A stretch of 38,131 nt of DNA from Nitrincola sp. (lineage in GTDB: Bacteria; Pseudomonadota; Gammaproteobacteria; Pseudomonadales; Balneatricaceae), in NCBI GenBank assembly GCA_021208565.1, contig JAJOJN010000093.1, positions 1-38,131 of the forward strand, given 5' to 3'. The notes under the pieces were generated by a model. That model was given only the letters and a program-made list of their open reading frames with translations, was not told the DNA's origin and did not search any database. Positions 31,021-38,131 of this stretch are shown here, piece after piece (position 1 is the first letter of the stretch; each line of letters opens with the position of its first letter). Made by a program: the position numbers and the translations under genes.

Positions 31021-31272
31021 ATGACTCATTGGTATGTATATATGCTTCGTTGTGCAGACGGCTCTCTTTATACAGGGATTACTAGGGATATAGAGCGGCG
31101 GGTGAAGGAGCACAACACATCAGATCGTCTTGCAGCCCGTTATACCCGTTCACGCAGACCTGTCATGTTGGTTTGGAGTGAAGATCATCCAGACCGAAGT
31201 AGTGCGCTAAAACGTGAGGCTCAACTAAAAAAATTCAAGCGCTCATTCAAGGAAGATTTGTTGAAACCGTGA
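31021..31272 (+). CDS. GIY-YIG nuclease family protein (YhbQ-like)
   Basis: Small single-domain protein of 83 residues. GIY-YIG hallmarks: WYVYMLRCADGSLYTGITRD, then a conserved Arg in ERRVKEHN and the terminal Lys/Arg-rich ALKREAQLKKFKRS helix. Members such as YhbQ are proposed DNA-repair or DNA-interacting nucleases; the cellular role is not settled. It starts 43 bp after cysG but is functionally unrelated. Confidence 0.9.
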   Translation: MTHWYVYMLRCADGSLYTGITRDIERRVKEHNTSDRLAARYTRSRRPVMLVWSEDHPDRSSALKREAQLKKFKRSFKEDLLKP

Positions 31273-31371
31273 TTAATACCATTTATCAACTGAATAGGCT
31301 TTATTCGGCGCGCGGCAATGACTACAATAGGTTAAATTAACTTCGCATTCTGGCAGAAGAAAGGAAATAAA

Positions 31372-32079
31372 ATGCTGTCTAACTCCTTGAAAAAAATTGT
31401 TATTACTGCGGGTATTGCACTATCACTGTCGGCAACTGTTGTCCATGCTCAGCATGAGCAAGACCCTTGGGAAGGGTTTAACCGTGCAGTCTTTAACTTC
31501 AATGAAGGGTTAGATAGAGCGATTCTCAAACCTGTAACACAAGGTTATCGCTATGTAACGCCTGAAATTGCTCAGACTGGGGTCAACAATTTCTTCGAAA
31601 ATTTAAAAGATGTGCGCACTCTAATAAATAATTTATTGCAGGGTAAAGTGCACAACGCCTTTGAGGACTTTGCCCGTATCACCTTTAACACGACTTTTGG
31701 TCTCGGTGGTTTAATTGATGTAGCAACACCTATGGGGATTGCCAAAAATAATGAAGATTTTGGGCAAACCTTAGGTCGTTGGGGTGTGTCTTCAGGTCCT
31801 TATGTGGTGTTACCGCTTTTTGGTCCAAGTACCGTGCGTGATACTGTGGGCATGGTCCCTGACTGGTATTTAGACCCACTCTATTATGTTGACGATAACA
31901 CTACCCGCGTTTCTTTACGTGTTCTTCGTGTGGTGGATACGCGCTCTCAATTGATGGATGCCGAACGTATTATTAGTGGTGATCGTTATGTGTTCATCCG
32001 CGATGCATACCTTCAGCGTCGAGAGTTCCTCGTCAATGATGGTGAGATTAACGTTACCTTTGATGAAACAGATTTCTAA
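31372..32079 (+). CDS. mlaA: MlaA (VacJ) outer-membrane lipid asymmetry protein
   Basis: Outer-membrane component of the Mla pathway that removes mislocalised phospholipids. The 235 residues carry DPWEGFNRAVFNFNEGLDRAILKPV, the NFFENLKDVRTLINNLLQGK helices and GRWGVSSGPYVVLPLFGPST. The N-terminus is a signal peptide ending VVHA-Q with no lipobox cysteine, so it would be cut by signal peptidase I instead of being lipidated as E. coli MlaA is. A clear AAGAAAGGA site precedes the ATG at 31372. The hsbRA genes follow on the same strand. Confidence 0.93.
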   Translation: MLSNSLKKIVITAGIALSLSATVVHAQHEQDPWEGFNRAVFNFNEGLDRAILKPVTQGYRYVTPEIAQTGVNNFFENLKDVRTLINNLLQGKVHNAFEDFARITFNTTFGLGGLIDVATPMGIAKNNEDFGQTLGRWGVSSGPYVVLPLFGPSTVRDTVGMVPDWYLDPLYYVDDNTTRVSLRVLRVVDTRSQLMDAERIISGDRYVFIRDAYLQRREFLVNDGEINVTFDETDF

Positions 32080-32115
32080 TTTTTATTGATAACTGTTTTT
32101 CGAATAGGTTGGCTC

Positions 32116-32151
32116 ATGAATCCGAAGCAATGTAGGTTGAGTGGTTTATGA
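32116..32151 (+). CDS. Possible 11-codon leader ORF overlapping hsbR
   Basis: ATG at 32116 encodes MNPKQCRLSGL and stops at the TGA (32149-32151) that overlaps the predicted hsbR ATG in an ATGA junction. TAGGTTGG precedes it, and TAGGTTGAG precedes hsbR. A 7-bp inverted repeat (32111-32117 with 32148-32154) brackets the segment. Such a leader could couple translation to hsbR, but its reality is unproven. Confidence 0.3.
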   Translation: MNPKQCRLSGL

Positions 32152-33309
32152 GCCGCGTTTTTCAAAAATGTTTTAGTGGTATCAAACTCAACTGAGACGA
32201 TTGATCGACTCTTCGAAATCTGTGAAATGTGTGACGAACCCAGTATCAAGGTCCTCTTGGTTCGTGATGCAGAATCAGCTAAAAACCTCCTTGAAAGCCA
32301 GATTATTTCTGTCGCTATTCTTGATCTAAATTTGATTCCTTTGGATGACCTCAAGCTTTTCTCTAAACACCTCAGTCCTAAGCCAGTGGTCGCCTTAATC
32401 TCTGAAGACAGCTCGATCGCCATGCGTATCGCTCTTAGAGCAGGAGCAGATGATGTCTTTCTTCGATCCGAGCTTTTTGAAAATACCAATGCATTTGTAA
32501 AATCTATGGGGCGTCAGATACGTCGCGCAGCGCATATTGAAGACGCGAGTCTATTGCGTGATTCATTAGAGCGGAGTCTTGAAGAGTTGCGAGCTGATCA
32601 TCATGCTGCGCAGCATGTTCAGCAAAACTTGCTTCCTGAAAAAGAACAAATCATCAATGGTGTTAAGTATGAATACACCTTAACCCCCTCTCTGTTACTG
32701 AGTGGTGATTTTGTAGATGCGATTCAAGTGAACGATGATTTATCTGTATTTTATTTGGCTGATGTTTCGGGGCATGGAGCTTCCTCAGCCTTAGTCACTG
32801 TGCTACTTAAGAATCTAACGGGTCGCTTACTTCGTAACTACAAGCGTAACTCCAGTTTTGATCTTTTGTCACCCATGGCAACACTACATCGTATCAATAA
32901 AGAGATTCTTTTGACTCGCATGGGTAAACATATGACCATGTTTATTGGTTTGTTAGACGCAAAAGAGTCAAAATTGACCTATGCTGTAGGTGGTCATCAT
33001 CCGATGCCTATCTTGAGTACCAAGGGTGAGGCGCATTTTTTAGAGGGTCGGGGCATGCCAGTGGGTATGTTCGAGTCTCCTGTTTTTGAAGAGCGAGAAA
33101 TTGATCTGCCTGAAAGTTTTACATTAACACTGTTTTCAGATGGGATTTTGGAAACAATTACAGAACCTTCTCTAGCAGAAAAGGAAGCACTGTTGTTGAG
33201 AACATTGAAAAATGGCTTTATATCATCCGCTGAGCTTACCGCTCAGTTAGAATTTGGTGCGGATACGCACCCAGATGATGTGGCCATTATGACAGTATCC
33301 CGAGCCTGA
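32148..33309 (+). CDS. hsbR: HsbR-like response regulator / PP2C-type phosphatase
   Basis: Fusion of a receiver-like domain (first 125 residues), a short coiled linker (RDSLERSLEELRADHHAAQ) and a SpoIIE/PP2C phosphatase domain with LADVSGHGASSALV, AVGGHHPMP, FSDGILE and PDDVAIM. In Pseudomonas the homologue HsbR acts on the anti-anti-sigma factor HsbA. The receiver is degenerate: VLVVSNS replaces the acidic pair and FLRSEL replaces the Lys-Pro region, although the Asp in ILDLNL remains. The frame opens only at 32152. Removing one T in the five-T run near 32161 connects the ATG at 32148 (MSRVFKNVLVVSNS). It lies 2 bp before hsbA. Confidence 0.85.
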
Positions 33310-33311
33310 CA

Positions 33312-33797
33312 ATGAGTGATGGTGAAATTTACTATGCCTGTCAGGATGGGCATTACGTGCTTAAGTTTGTGGGTGAGGTTCGCCTGACTCTCTGCTCGAC
33401 TATAGATAAGCATCTTGAGCACTGCCTATCGAAAGAGATGATCAGTGATACACTGGTTGATCTGACAGAAACGACCAATATCGACAGTACTTCTTTAGGC
33501 TTGGTGGCTAAATTAGCGATCAAGTGCTCTGAACGCGATATGCCAAAACCAACATTGGTTTCAACTAACCCCGATATTACGCAAATTTTGATTGCGATGG
33601 GGTTTGATCAAGTGTTTTTACTCTTGGATTTTTTACCCACGAGTGTGGCCGACCTGAAACAAGTCCCTTTCGTTGCTGAATCTGAAGATGATGTGAGAAA
33701 GCGGATTATCCAAGCGCACAAGGTTCTGATTGACTTAAATGAAAGCAACCGAAGTGCTTTCAAAGATCTAGTTGAAACCTTAGAAAACTGCTCTTAA
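33312..33797 (+). CDS. hsbA: HsbA-like anti-sigma factor antagonist (STAS domain)
   Basis: STAS protein of 161 residues. The phosphorylation motif NIDSTSLGLVAKLA puts the switch serine at about residue 59, comparable to Ser56 of P. aeruginosa HsbA. It is predicted to be dephosphorylated by the adjacent HsbR and, in Pseudomonas, to partition between an anti-sigma partner and a diguanylate cyclase to choose motile or sessile life. No HsbD cyclase lies next door; a GGDEF gene 18 kb away in this window is a possible but unsupported partner. It has a helical C-terminal extension of about 50 residues. Confidence 0.88.
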   Translation: MSDGEIYYACQDGHYVLKFVGEVRLTLCSTIDKHLEHCLSKEMISDTLVDLTETTNIDSTSLGLVAKLAIKCSERDMPKPTLVSTNPDITQILIAMGFDQVFLLLDFLPTSVADLKQVPFVAESEDDVRKRIIQAHKVLIDLNESNRSAFKDLVETLENCS

Positions 33798-33815
33798 GAA
33801 TGTCTCATTGATTAA

Positions 33816-33841
33816 GTTGCAGGGTAAAAACACCCTGCAAC
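33816..33841. terminator. Hairpin between hsbA and tal
   Basis: A perfect 10-bp stem (33816-33825 with 33832-33841, 6-nt loop) lies between the convergent hsbA and tal stop codons. The T runs are weak on both sides, so it is a probable rather than canonical bidirectional terminator. Confidence 0.6.
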
Positions 33842-33855
33842 TATTCCAGTTTTGA

Positions 33856-34806
33856 TTACAGCTGGCTGAGAAGCGTTTCGAGTTTAACTTGGTCTGCAGC
33901 AAAGTTTCTGATGCCTTCGGCAAGTTTTTCTGTTGCCATGGCGTCTTCGTTCATTTGCCAACGAAAAGCGACTTCATCAACAGGATCTCTTAAATCATTA
34001 GAGCTAGCCGATGCGGGATCCAGTCTTCTCAATAAATCTTCTGTCGATTCAGACAGCTCTTGCATCAATGCTGGACTGATCGTTAAACGGTCACATCCTG
34101 CCAAAGCTTGAATTTCACCAATATTTCTAAAGCTTGCTCCCATCACAACGGTGTTGTAACCATGGCTTTTGTAATAGTGGTAAATGCGACTTACTGACTG
34201 AACGCCAGGGTCCTGATCACCAGAAAAGTCTTGATTGGGGTGATTAGCTTTGTACCAATCTAAAATGCGTCCGACAAAGGGTGAAATTAAGAAAACTCCA
34301 GCATCAGCACAGGCTTTGGCTTGGCTAAAACCGAAAAGTAACGTCAAGTTACACTGAATACCTTCCTTTTCTAGAACCTCTGCCGCCTTGATACCTTCCC
34401 AGGTCGATGCAATTTTGATCAATACACGCTCACGACCCACGCCTAGTTTGGCATACATTTCGATCAATTGACGCGCTTTAGCCAGCGTTGCCTGAGTATC
34501 AAAAGAGAGGCGAGCATCCACTTCAGTAGAGATGCGTCCAGGAATCATTTGGCTAATTTCACTACCCACGAGCACCGCCAACTGATCTGTCATGTTTTGC
34601 AGTTGTTGTGCATTGCTACCGCCGAGCAACTGGGCCTGCTGTTTCGCCTGCTGAAGTAAATGTGCATATTTAGGGTCTTGAGCCGCTTTCAGCATCAACG
34701 ATGGATTGGTGGTTGCATCTACGGGTTTAAAGCGGGCAATGGCGTCAATATCACCGGTATCGGCAACAACGCTTGTCATTTGCTTGAGTTGTTCTAACTG
34801 ATCCAT
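33856..34806 (-). CDS. tal: Transaldolase
   Basis: Pentose-phosphate enzyme moving a dihydroxyacetone unit between sedoheptulose-7-phosphate and glyceraldehyde-3-phosphate. The 316 residues match TalB (317). Seen: [14 protein letters not shown] near the N-terminus, the Schiff-base lysine in [36 protein letters not shown] and VVMGASFRN. Two consecutive ATGs at 34809 and 34806 follow AGGAAAGGA; the second has the better 7-nt spacing. The first ATG abuts the dusA stop (TAA then ATG), so tal is cotranscribed with dusA. Confidence 0.95.
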   Translation of the reverse strand: MDQLEQLKQMTSVVADTGDIDAIARFKPVDATTNPSLMLKAAQDPKYAHLLQQAKQQAQLLGGSNAQQLQNMTDQLAVLVGSEISQMIPGRISTEVDARLSFDTQATLAKARQLIEMYAKLGVGRERVLIKIASTWEGIKAAEVLEKEGIQCNLTLLFGFSQAKACADAGVFLISPFVGRILDWYKANHPNQDFSGDQDPGVQSVSRIYHYYKSHGYNTVVMGASFRNIGEIQALAGCDRLTISPALMQELSESTEDLLRRLDPASASSNDLRDPVDEVAFRWQMNEDAMATEKLAEGIRNFAADQVKLETLLSQL

Positions 34807-34809
34807 CAT

Positions 34810-35850
34810 TTAATCCTTTCCTAAAACAAAGTTAAGTGCTTGTTGAAATACTTCTGGGCCAGCCGTTTTTTTATGGCCATTCTCACTGATGTGGCGGCGA
34901 AATTGTTTGCCGCCACGTTGACCATGAAATAAACCCAGAAGGTGTTTAGTAATGGCATACAAGGGCGCACCCTGTGCAACCTGTGATTCAATATAAGGTA
35001 TAAAGGCTTCCGCAATCGCTTCGCGTGTCGCGATAGGGTGCGAGTCATTAAAGTAACGTGAATCGACCTGGCTCAACAAAGGGTAGGGGTTTTGATAAGC
35101 CTCCCGACCGATCATGACGCCGTCGCAGTGTTGAAAATGTTGATCGCATTCTTCCAGCGTTTTGATACCACCGTTGATAATGATCTCGAGTTCTGGAAAC
35201 GTCTGTTTCACCTCATAGACTCGATCATAACAAAGTGGCGGAATTTCTCGATTCTGCTTTGGGTTTAAACCTTGCAAAATCGCTTTGCGAGCATGCACTA
35301 TAAAGGTCTTACAGCCACTTTGACGTACTTGATCGATGAAATTGAGCAGATATTCTTGACTGTCTAAATCGTCAATACCTAAGCGGTGTTTAACCGTCAC
35401 TGGAATAGAGACCGCATTCTGCATGCTGGCTAAACACTCAGCAACCAACTGAGGATGCCCCATGAGACATGCACCAATCATATTGTTCTGAACACGATCA
35501 CTGGGGCAGCCAACGTTCAAATTGACTTCATCATAGCCATGATCTTCAGCCATGCGCGCACATAAAGCTAACTCTTCGGGATTACTTCCGCCTAATTGTA
35601 AAGCAACCGGATGTTCATCAGGCGTATAGCGCAAAAAACGTTCACGATGGCCATGAATTAAGGCGCCCGTAGTGACCATTTCAGTGTAAAGAAGAGCATG
35701 GTGCGACATTAGACGATGAAAGGAGCGGCAGTGACTATCTGTCCAATCCATCATAGGGGCTACTGAGAACCGTCTAGCCCTTGAAACCCGCGTGTTGTCT
35801 GCATTTGAGCTTGTTTTTGCTGTGTTTTCGGCTGGTTTTTGTGTGTTCAT
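34810..35850 (-). CDS. dusA: tRNA-dihydrouridine(20/20a) synthase
   Basis: FMN enzyme that reduces uridines 20/20a in the tRNA D-loop. Seen: RFSVAPMMDWTD at the barrel start, VALQLGGSNPEELA, the catalytic-cysteine motif NLNVGCPSDRVQNN, IVHARKAILQGLNPKQNREIPP and IIINGGIKTLEECD. The 346 residues include a 25-residue polar N-terminal extension rich in Asn/Thr/Ser before the conserved core, so an internal start is possible though no better ATG is seen. It lies immediately before tal. Confidence 0.95.
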   Translation of the reverse strand: MNTQKPAENTAKTSSNADNTRVSRARRFSVAPMMDWTDSHCRSFHRLMSHHALLYTEMVTTGALIHGHRERFLRYTPDEHPVALQLGGSNPEELALCARMAEDHGYDEVNLNVGCPSDRVQNNMIGACLMGHPQLVAECLASMQNAVSIPVTVKHRLGIDDLDSQEYLLNFIDQVRQSGCKTFIVHARKAILQGLNPKQNREIPPLCYDRVYEVKQTFPELEIIINGGIKTLEECDQHFQHCDGVMIGREAYQNPYPLLSQVDSRYFNDSHPIATREAIAEAFIPYIESQVAQGAPLYAITKHLLGLFHGQRGGKQFRRHISENGHKKTAGPEVFQQALNFVLGKD

Positions 35851-35967
35851 TCTAATAATTAACGCTCAAATCGACAGATTTCTTCAAGGATAAGGATTAT
35901 ACAGTGGGATTGGGTTATTTGCGAAAATACGTCAACTGCCAAGGTTTGACCTAGATTATGGGCTTAA

Positions 35968-36093
35968 TCATTCACGATCCACAATATTTGCGCGACCATA
36001 AAAAAAACTTACTTCAAAAGACCCATTATTCAATTGATCATAATAGGCGGTGACGATATTTGGGTAGTCTTTGGCATCATCAACCTCCTTCAC
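35968..36093 (-). CDS. Short unrecognised reading frame
   Basis: From GTG at 36093 the frame reads VKEVDDAKDYPNIVTAYYDQ and continues to a TGA at 35968-35970, 41 codons. The composition looks like genuine protein sequence and resembles the C-terminal end of a longer protein. It lies beside the C-terminal remnant of a gene, in another frame, so it could be the tail of that gene after an indel or another fragment. I do not recognise the family. Confidence 0.3.
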   Translation of the reverse strand: MKEVDDAKDYPNIVTAYYDQLNNGSFEVSFFYGRANIVDRE

Positions 36094-36335
36094 GAATGAA
36101 CAACACGATGGATAAAGTCGAGTTTTTTGATGACTTGAGGTGAAATCACAAAGGGATAAGCATGTTCGTGACCCATGCTACGGTTTAAGCTATTAAGCGC
36201 ATAGGTCAAGGGTAGCCAATGTTCTATTAACAACTCAATACTGTCTGCTTTGTAGGCATCAAAGTCATGTTGTAACCATTCACCCTGAAAATAATTCAAA
36301 AAGTGCTTGACAGGGTTTTGGGCTGAAAAAACCAA
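36090..36335 (-). pseudogene. C-terminal remnant of a putative zinc-binding metallopeptidase family gene (COG4307-like)
   Basis: Eighty-one codons whose last 60 match, by my recollection, the C-terminus of the putative zinc-binding metallopeptidase family: HDFDAYKADSIELLIEHWLP, LTYALNSLNRSMG and YPFVISPQVIKKLDFIH. The zinc-ribbon and HExxH portions, normally about 250-300 residues upstream, are missing, and the frame is closed by a stop at 36339-36341. The only apparent start is TTG. The IS66-type transposase lies just upstream with respect to this gene, so insertion probably removed or separated the rest. Confidence 0.6.
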
Positions 36336-36490
36336 AATTCAATCAGTCTGTTAGCATTGATTGTACTCACACCTGAAACGCCCTGAAAGCCTGCTATTCG
36401 TATGTTCCATGGCTACCTTAGCACCGGCGAACCTGAACACGTAAAACCGCTTATAACGCAGTACAATGCGAAAAATTCGACCTGAAAAAG

Positions 36491-37972
36491 ATGTGCGATA
36501 ATAAGCCATCAATTAACAGGAATCAGGTCTATTTCGTGAAGATCAGTGATATCGATATCGACGCTACCCTCGATCATGTCAGACAGCAACTGAAACAGGA
36601 CACATCCGTTTCACCATCTTTACGCTCTGCCATCGAACTGCTCTTGTTGATCATTCCGATGTTGCTGGGTCGCGTCAGTGCCAATAGCCGTAACAGTAGT
36701 AAACCACCATCACAAGACCCTAACCGTAAAAAGAAAGCACGTGCTAAGAGTGATCGTAAACCCGGTGGTCAACAAGGACGCATAGGCACAACACTCGTGC
36801 CTAGCGATGATCCCGATGAGATCAAAGTGGTCACCGTTGATCGTCGCACGTTACCCAGAGGTCATACGTTTAAACCCGCTGGCTTCGAAAAGCGTCAGGT
36901 ATTTGATATCGATATCAGTCGTCTCGTCACAGAGTATCGTGCTGAAATACTGATAGATGATCAGGGTAACCGTATCGTGGCTCCTTTCCCTGAAGGGGTT
37001 AAATCATCTGTTCAATATGGTCCAGCGATCAAGGCACATGCCGTTTACCTATCCGTTTATCAGTTACTGCCCTATGACCGAATGCGTGAGTATTTTGAAG
37101 ATCAACTTCATATCCCGTTGAGTGTCGGTTCGTTGGTTAACTTCAATAAAGAAGCCTTTGTCAAAGCGGCACCCTTCGAAGCGTGGGTGAAACGCCAGTT
37201 GATTCAATCCCCCGTGGTTCATGCTGACGAAACCCAAATCAATATCGGTGGCGAACGGTATTGGCTGCATTGTGCATCGAATGACACCTTGACCTGGTTG
37301 GCACCTCATAAGCAAAGAGGGCATCAGGCTATGGATGACATCGGGATATTACCCCACTTTACCGGTACGCTCTGCCATGATCACTGGAAAACCTATTATC
37401 GTTACACCGATTGCAATCACTCACTGTGTAATGCGCATCACATACGCGAGCTTCAACGTGTTGTTGAAGAAGATAAACATCTTTGGGCAGAACGGATGCA
37501 GTCACTACTGTGCACGATGAATGAAGCGATGATCAATGCCGGCGGAGCACTAACACCCGAGCAGGCAGCCGGTTGGCGAAAAGCCTATCGGGACTGTTTA
37601 AAGAAAGCTGAGCTAGAGTGCCCGCCACCCGATGAAGCACAACGGAATGGAAAGCGAGGGCGGCTCAAACGAACAAAAGCCAGAAACTTACTCGAAAGAC
37701 TCAGGGACTTCGAGGATGATGTGCTGAGGTTTTTAGATAACCCTCAGGTACCTTTTACTAATAATCAGGGTGAGCGTGATATACGAATGGTCAAGGTACA
37801 GAAAAAAATATCAGGGTGCTTCCGTTCAGAAGAAGGCGCTCAAACCTTCTGTCGTTTGCGCAGTTATTTATCAACGGCGCGCAAGCAAAACATCAGTGCA
37901 TCTGAAGCAATGACGTCCTTGTTTAATGGTGAGCCTTTGCCCTTTGTAAACGAAGCTGACCATACTAAATAA
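36491..37972 (+). mobile_element. IS66-family insertion sequence, core region, ends not resolved
   Basis: The span given is the transposase core. No companion tnpA/tnpB genes are seen, as in the single-gene ISBst12-like subgroup. The left boundary probably lies in 36340-36490, since the flanking gene remnant ends there, and the right boundary shortly after 37972. I could not identify convincing terminal inverted repeats. An 8-bp sequence GCTTATAA occurs at 36449-36456 and 37982-37989; 8 bp is the IS66 target-duplication length, but the inner ends do not match. Confidence 0.75.
36536..37972 (+). CDS. tnpC: IS66 family transposase
   Basis: DDE transposase of 478 residues from the GTG at 36536, which has AGG 8 nt upstream; an ATG at 36491 would give 493. 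The N-terminal leucine-rich segment is followed by NSRNSSKPPSQDPNRKKK and the basic KPGGQQGR linker, typical of IS66 TnpC. Catalytic residues are expected at the Asp of VVHADETQ, the Asp of LCHDHWKTYY and the Glu of FTNNQGERDIRM. The tail SGCFRSEEGAQTFCRLRSYL is the usual family ending. The frame is intact, so the element may be active. Confidence 0.93.
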   Translation: MKISDIDIDATLDHVRQQLKQDTSVSPSLRSAIELLLLIIPMLLGRVSANSRNSSKPPSQDPNRKKKARAKSDRKPGGQQGRIGTTLVPSDDPDEIKVVTVDRRTLPRGHTFKPAGFEKRQVFDIDISRLVTEYRAEILIDDQGNRIVAPFPEGVKSSVQYGPAIKAHAVYLSVYQLLPYDRMREYFEDQLHIPLSVGSLVNFNKEAFVKAAPFEAWVKRQLIQSPVVHADETQINIGGERYWLHCASNDTLTWLAPHKQRGHQAMDDIGILPHFTGTLCHDHWKTYYRYTDCNHSLCNAHHIRELQRVVEEDKHLWAERMQSLLCTMNEAMINAGGALTPEQAAGWRKAYRDCLKKAELECPPPDEAQRNGKRGRLKRTKARNLLERLRDFEDDVLRFLDNPQVPFTNNQGERDIRMVKVQKKISGCFRSEEGAQTFCRLRSYLSTARKQNISASEAMTSLFNGEPLPFVNEADHTK

Positions 37973-37983
37973 ACGTTATCGGC

Positions 37984-38130
37984 TTATAATGGCTGAATAA
38001 TTACAATATCATCGTATTTATTTTCCTTTTCATAAAAATCAAGAAACAGACTCGTCGTCGCTATAAACATGAGTACACCACCCAGATCACCTATCCAGAA
38101 GGATACAAAGATTTCCAATCTTAATTCAGA
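37984..38130 (-). CDS. Partial membrane-protein C-terminus, possibly MASE1-like
   Basis: An open frame enters from the right edge and stops at the TAA at 37984-37986 after 48 codons. It reads IFVSFWIGDLGGVLMFIATT, then LFLDFYEKENKYDD. The FWIGDLGGVL block resembles the last part of MASE1 membrane sensor domains. The early stop close to the transposase suggests truncation by insertion. The assignment rests on one short motif. Confidence 0.35.
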   Translation of the reverse strand, partial: SELRLEIFVSFWIGDLGGVLMFIATTSLFLDFYEKENKYDDIVIIQPL

Positions 38131-38131
38131 A

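Noticed and set aside
36449-37989. GCTTATAA as the IS66 target-site duplication
   Set aside because: The length fits, but the sequences just inside the two copies are not inverted repeats of each other, so the pair may be chance.

Overview
This 38 kb window is chromosomal sequence from a free-living gammaproteobacterium, most like the Oceanospirillales/Pseudomonadales group. The placement rests on gene content and protein resemblance from memory: a Pseudomonas-type single-chain CysI followed by a DUF934 gene, an HsbR/HsbA module, a bacterial-type Fpr, a complete rnfABCDGE operon and class Ia ribonucleotide reductase with its ferredoxin. No rRNA, tRNA or CRISPR array was seen. One IS66-type transposase lies near the right edge.

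Layout. 1-7.2 kb: the end of fpr, proS, a DUF523 gene, and a FixL/FixJ-like sensor-regulator pair divergent from an acyl-CoA synthetase. 7.2-13.8 kb: gdhA, then nrdA-nrdB-yfaE behind a tandem NrdR-box promoter, an AT-rich gap carrying an FNR-like site and clustered DnaA boxes, and nth. 13.8-23.5 kb, all minus strand: a PAS-GGDEF cyclase overlapping a receiver-CheC-like protein, a YbiO-like mechanosensitive channel, and rnfABCDGE. 23.6-31 kb: sulfate assimilation, with cysDN on the minus strand and cysI-DUF934-cysH-cysG on the plus strand, sharing a divergent promoter region. 31-34 kb: a GIY-YIG protein, mlaA and hsbRA. 33.8-38.1 kb: tal, dusA, a gene remnant, the IS66 transposase and a membrane-protein fragment.

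How the genes work together. CysDN makes APS. CysH carries the cysteine set of a 4Fe-4S APS reductase, so APS can go directly to sulfite. CysI reduces sulfite to sulfide and CysG makes its siroheme. CysN has a C-terminal extension where APS kinase sits in CysNC fusions, but the ATP-binding P-loop is not recognisable there, which fits a kinase-independent route. NrdAB makes deoxyribonucleotides and YfaE maintains the NrdB cofactor. Rnf couples NADH/ferredoxin electron transfer to an ion gradient.

Sequence quality matters here. At least 12 conserved housekeeping genes are broken by single-base indels, most of them in A or T runs, and the protein sequence resumes in another frame each time. I read these as uncorrected long-read errors rather than pseudogenes, and give each such gene its full span.
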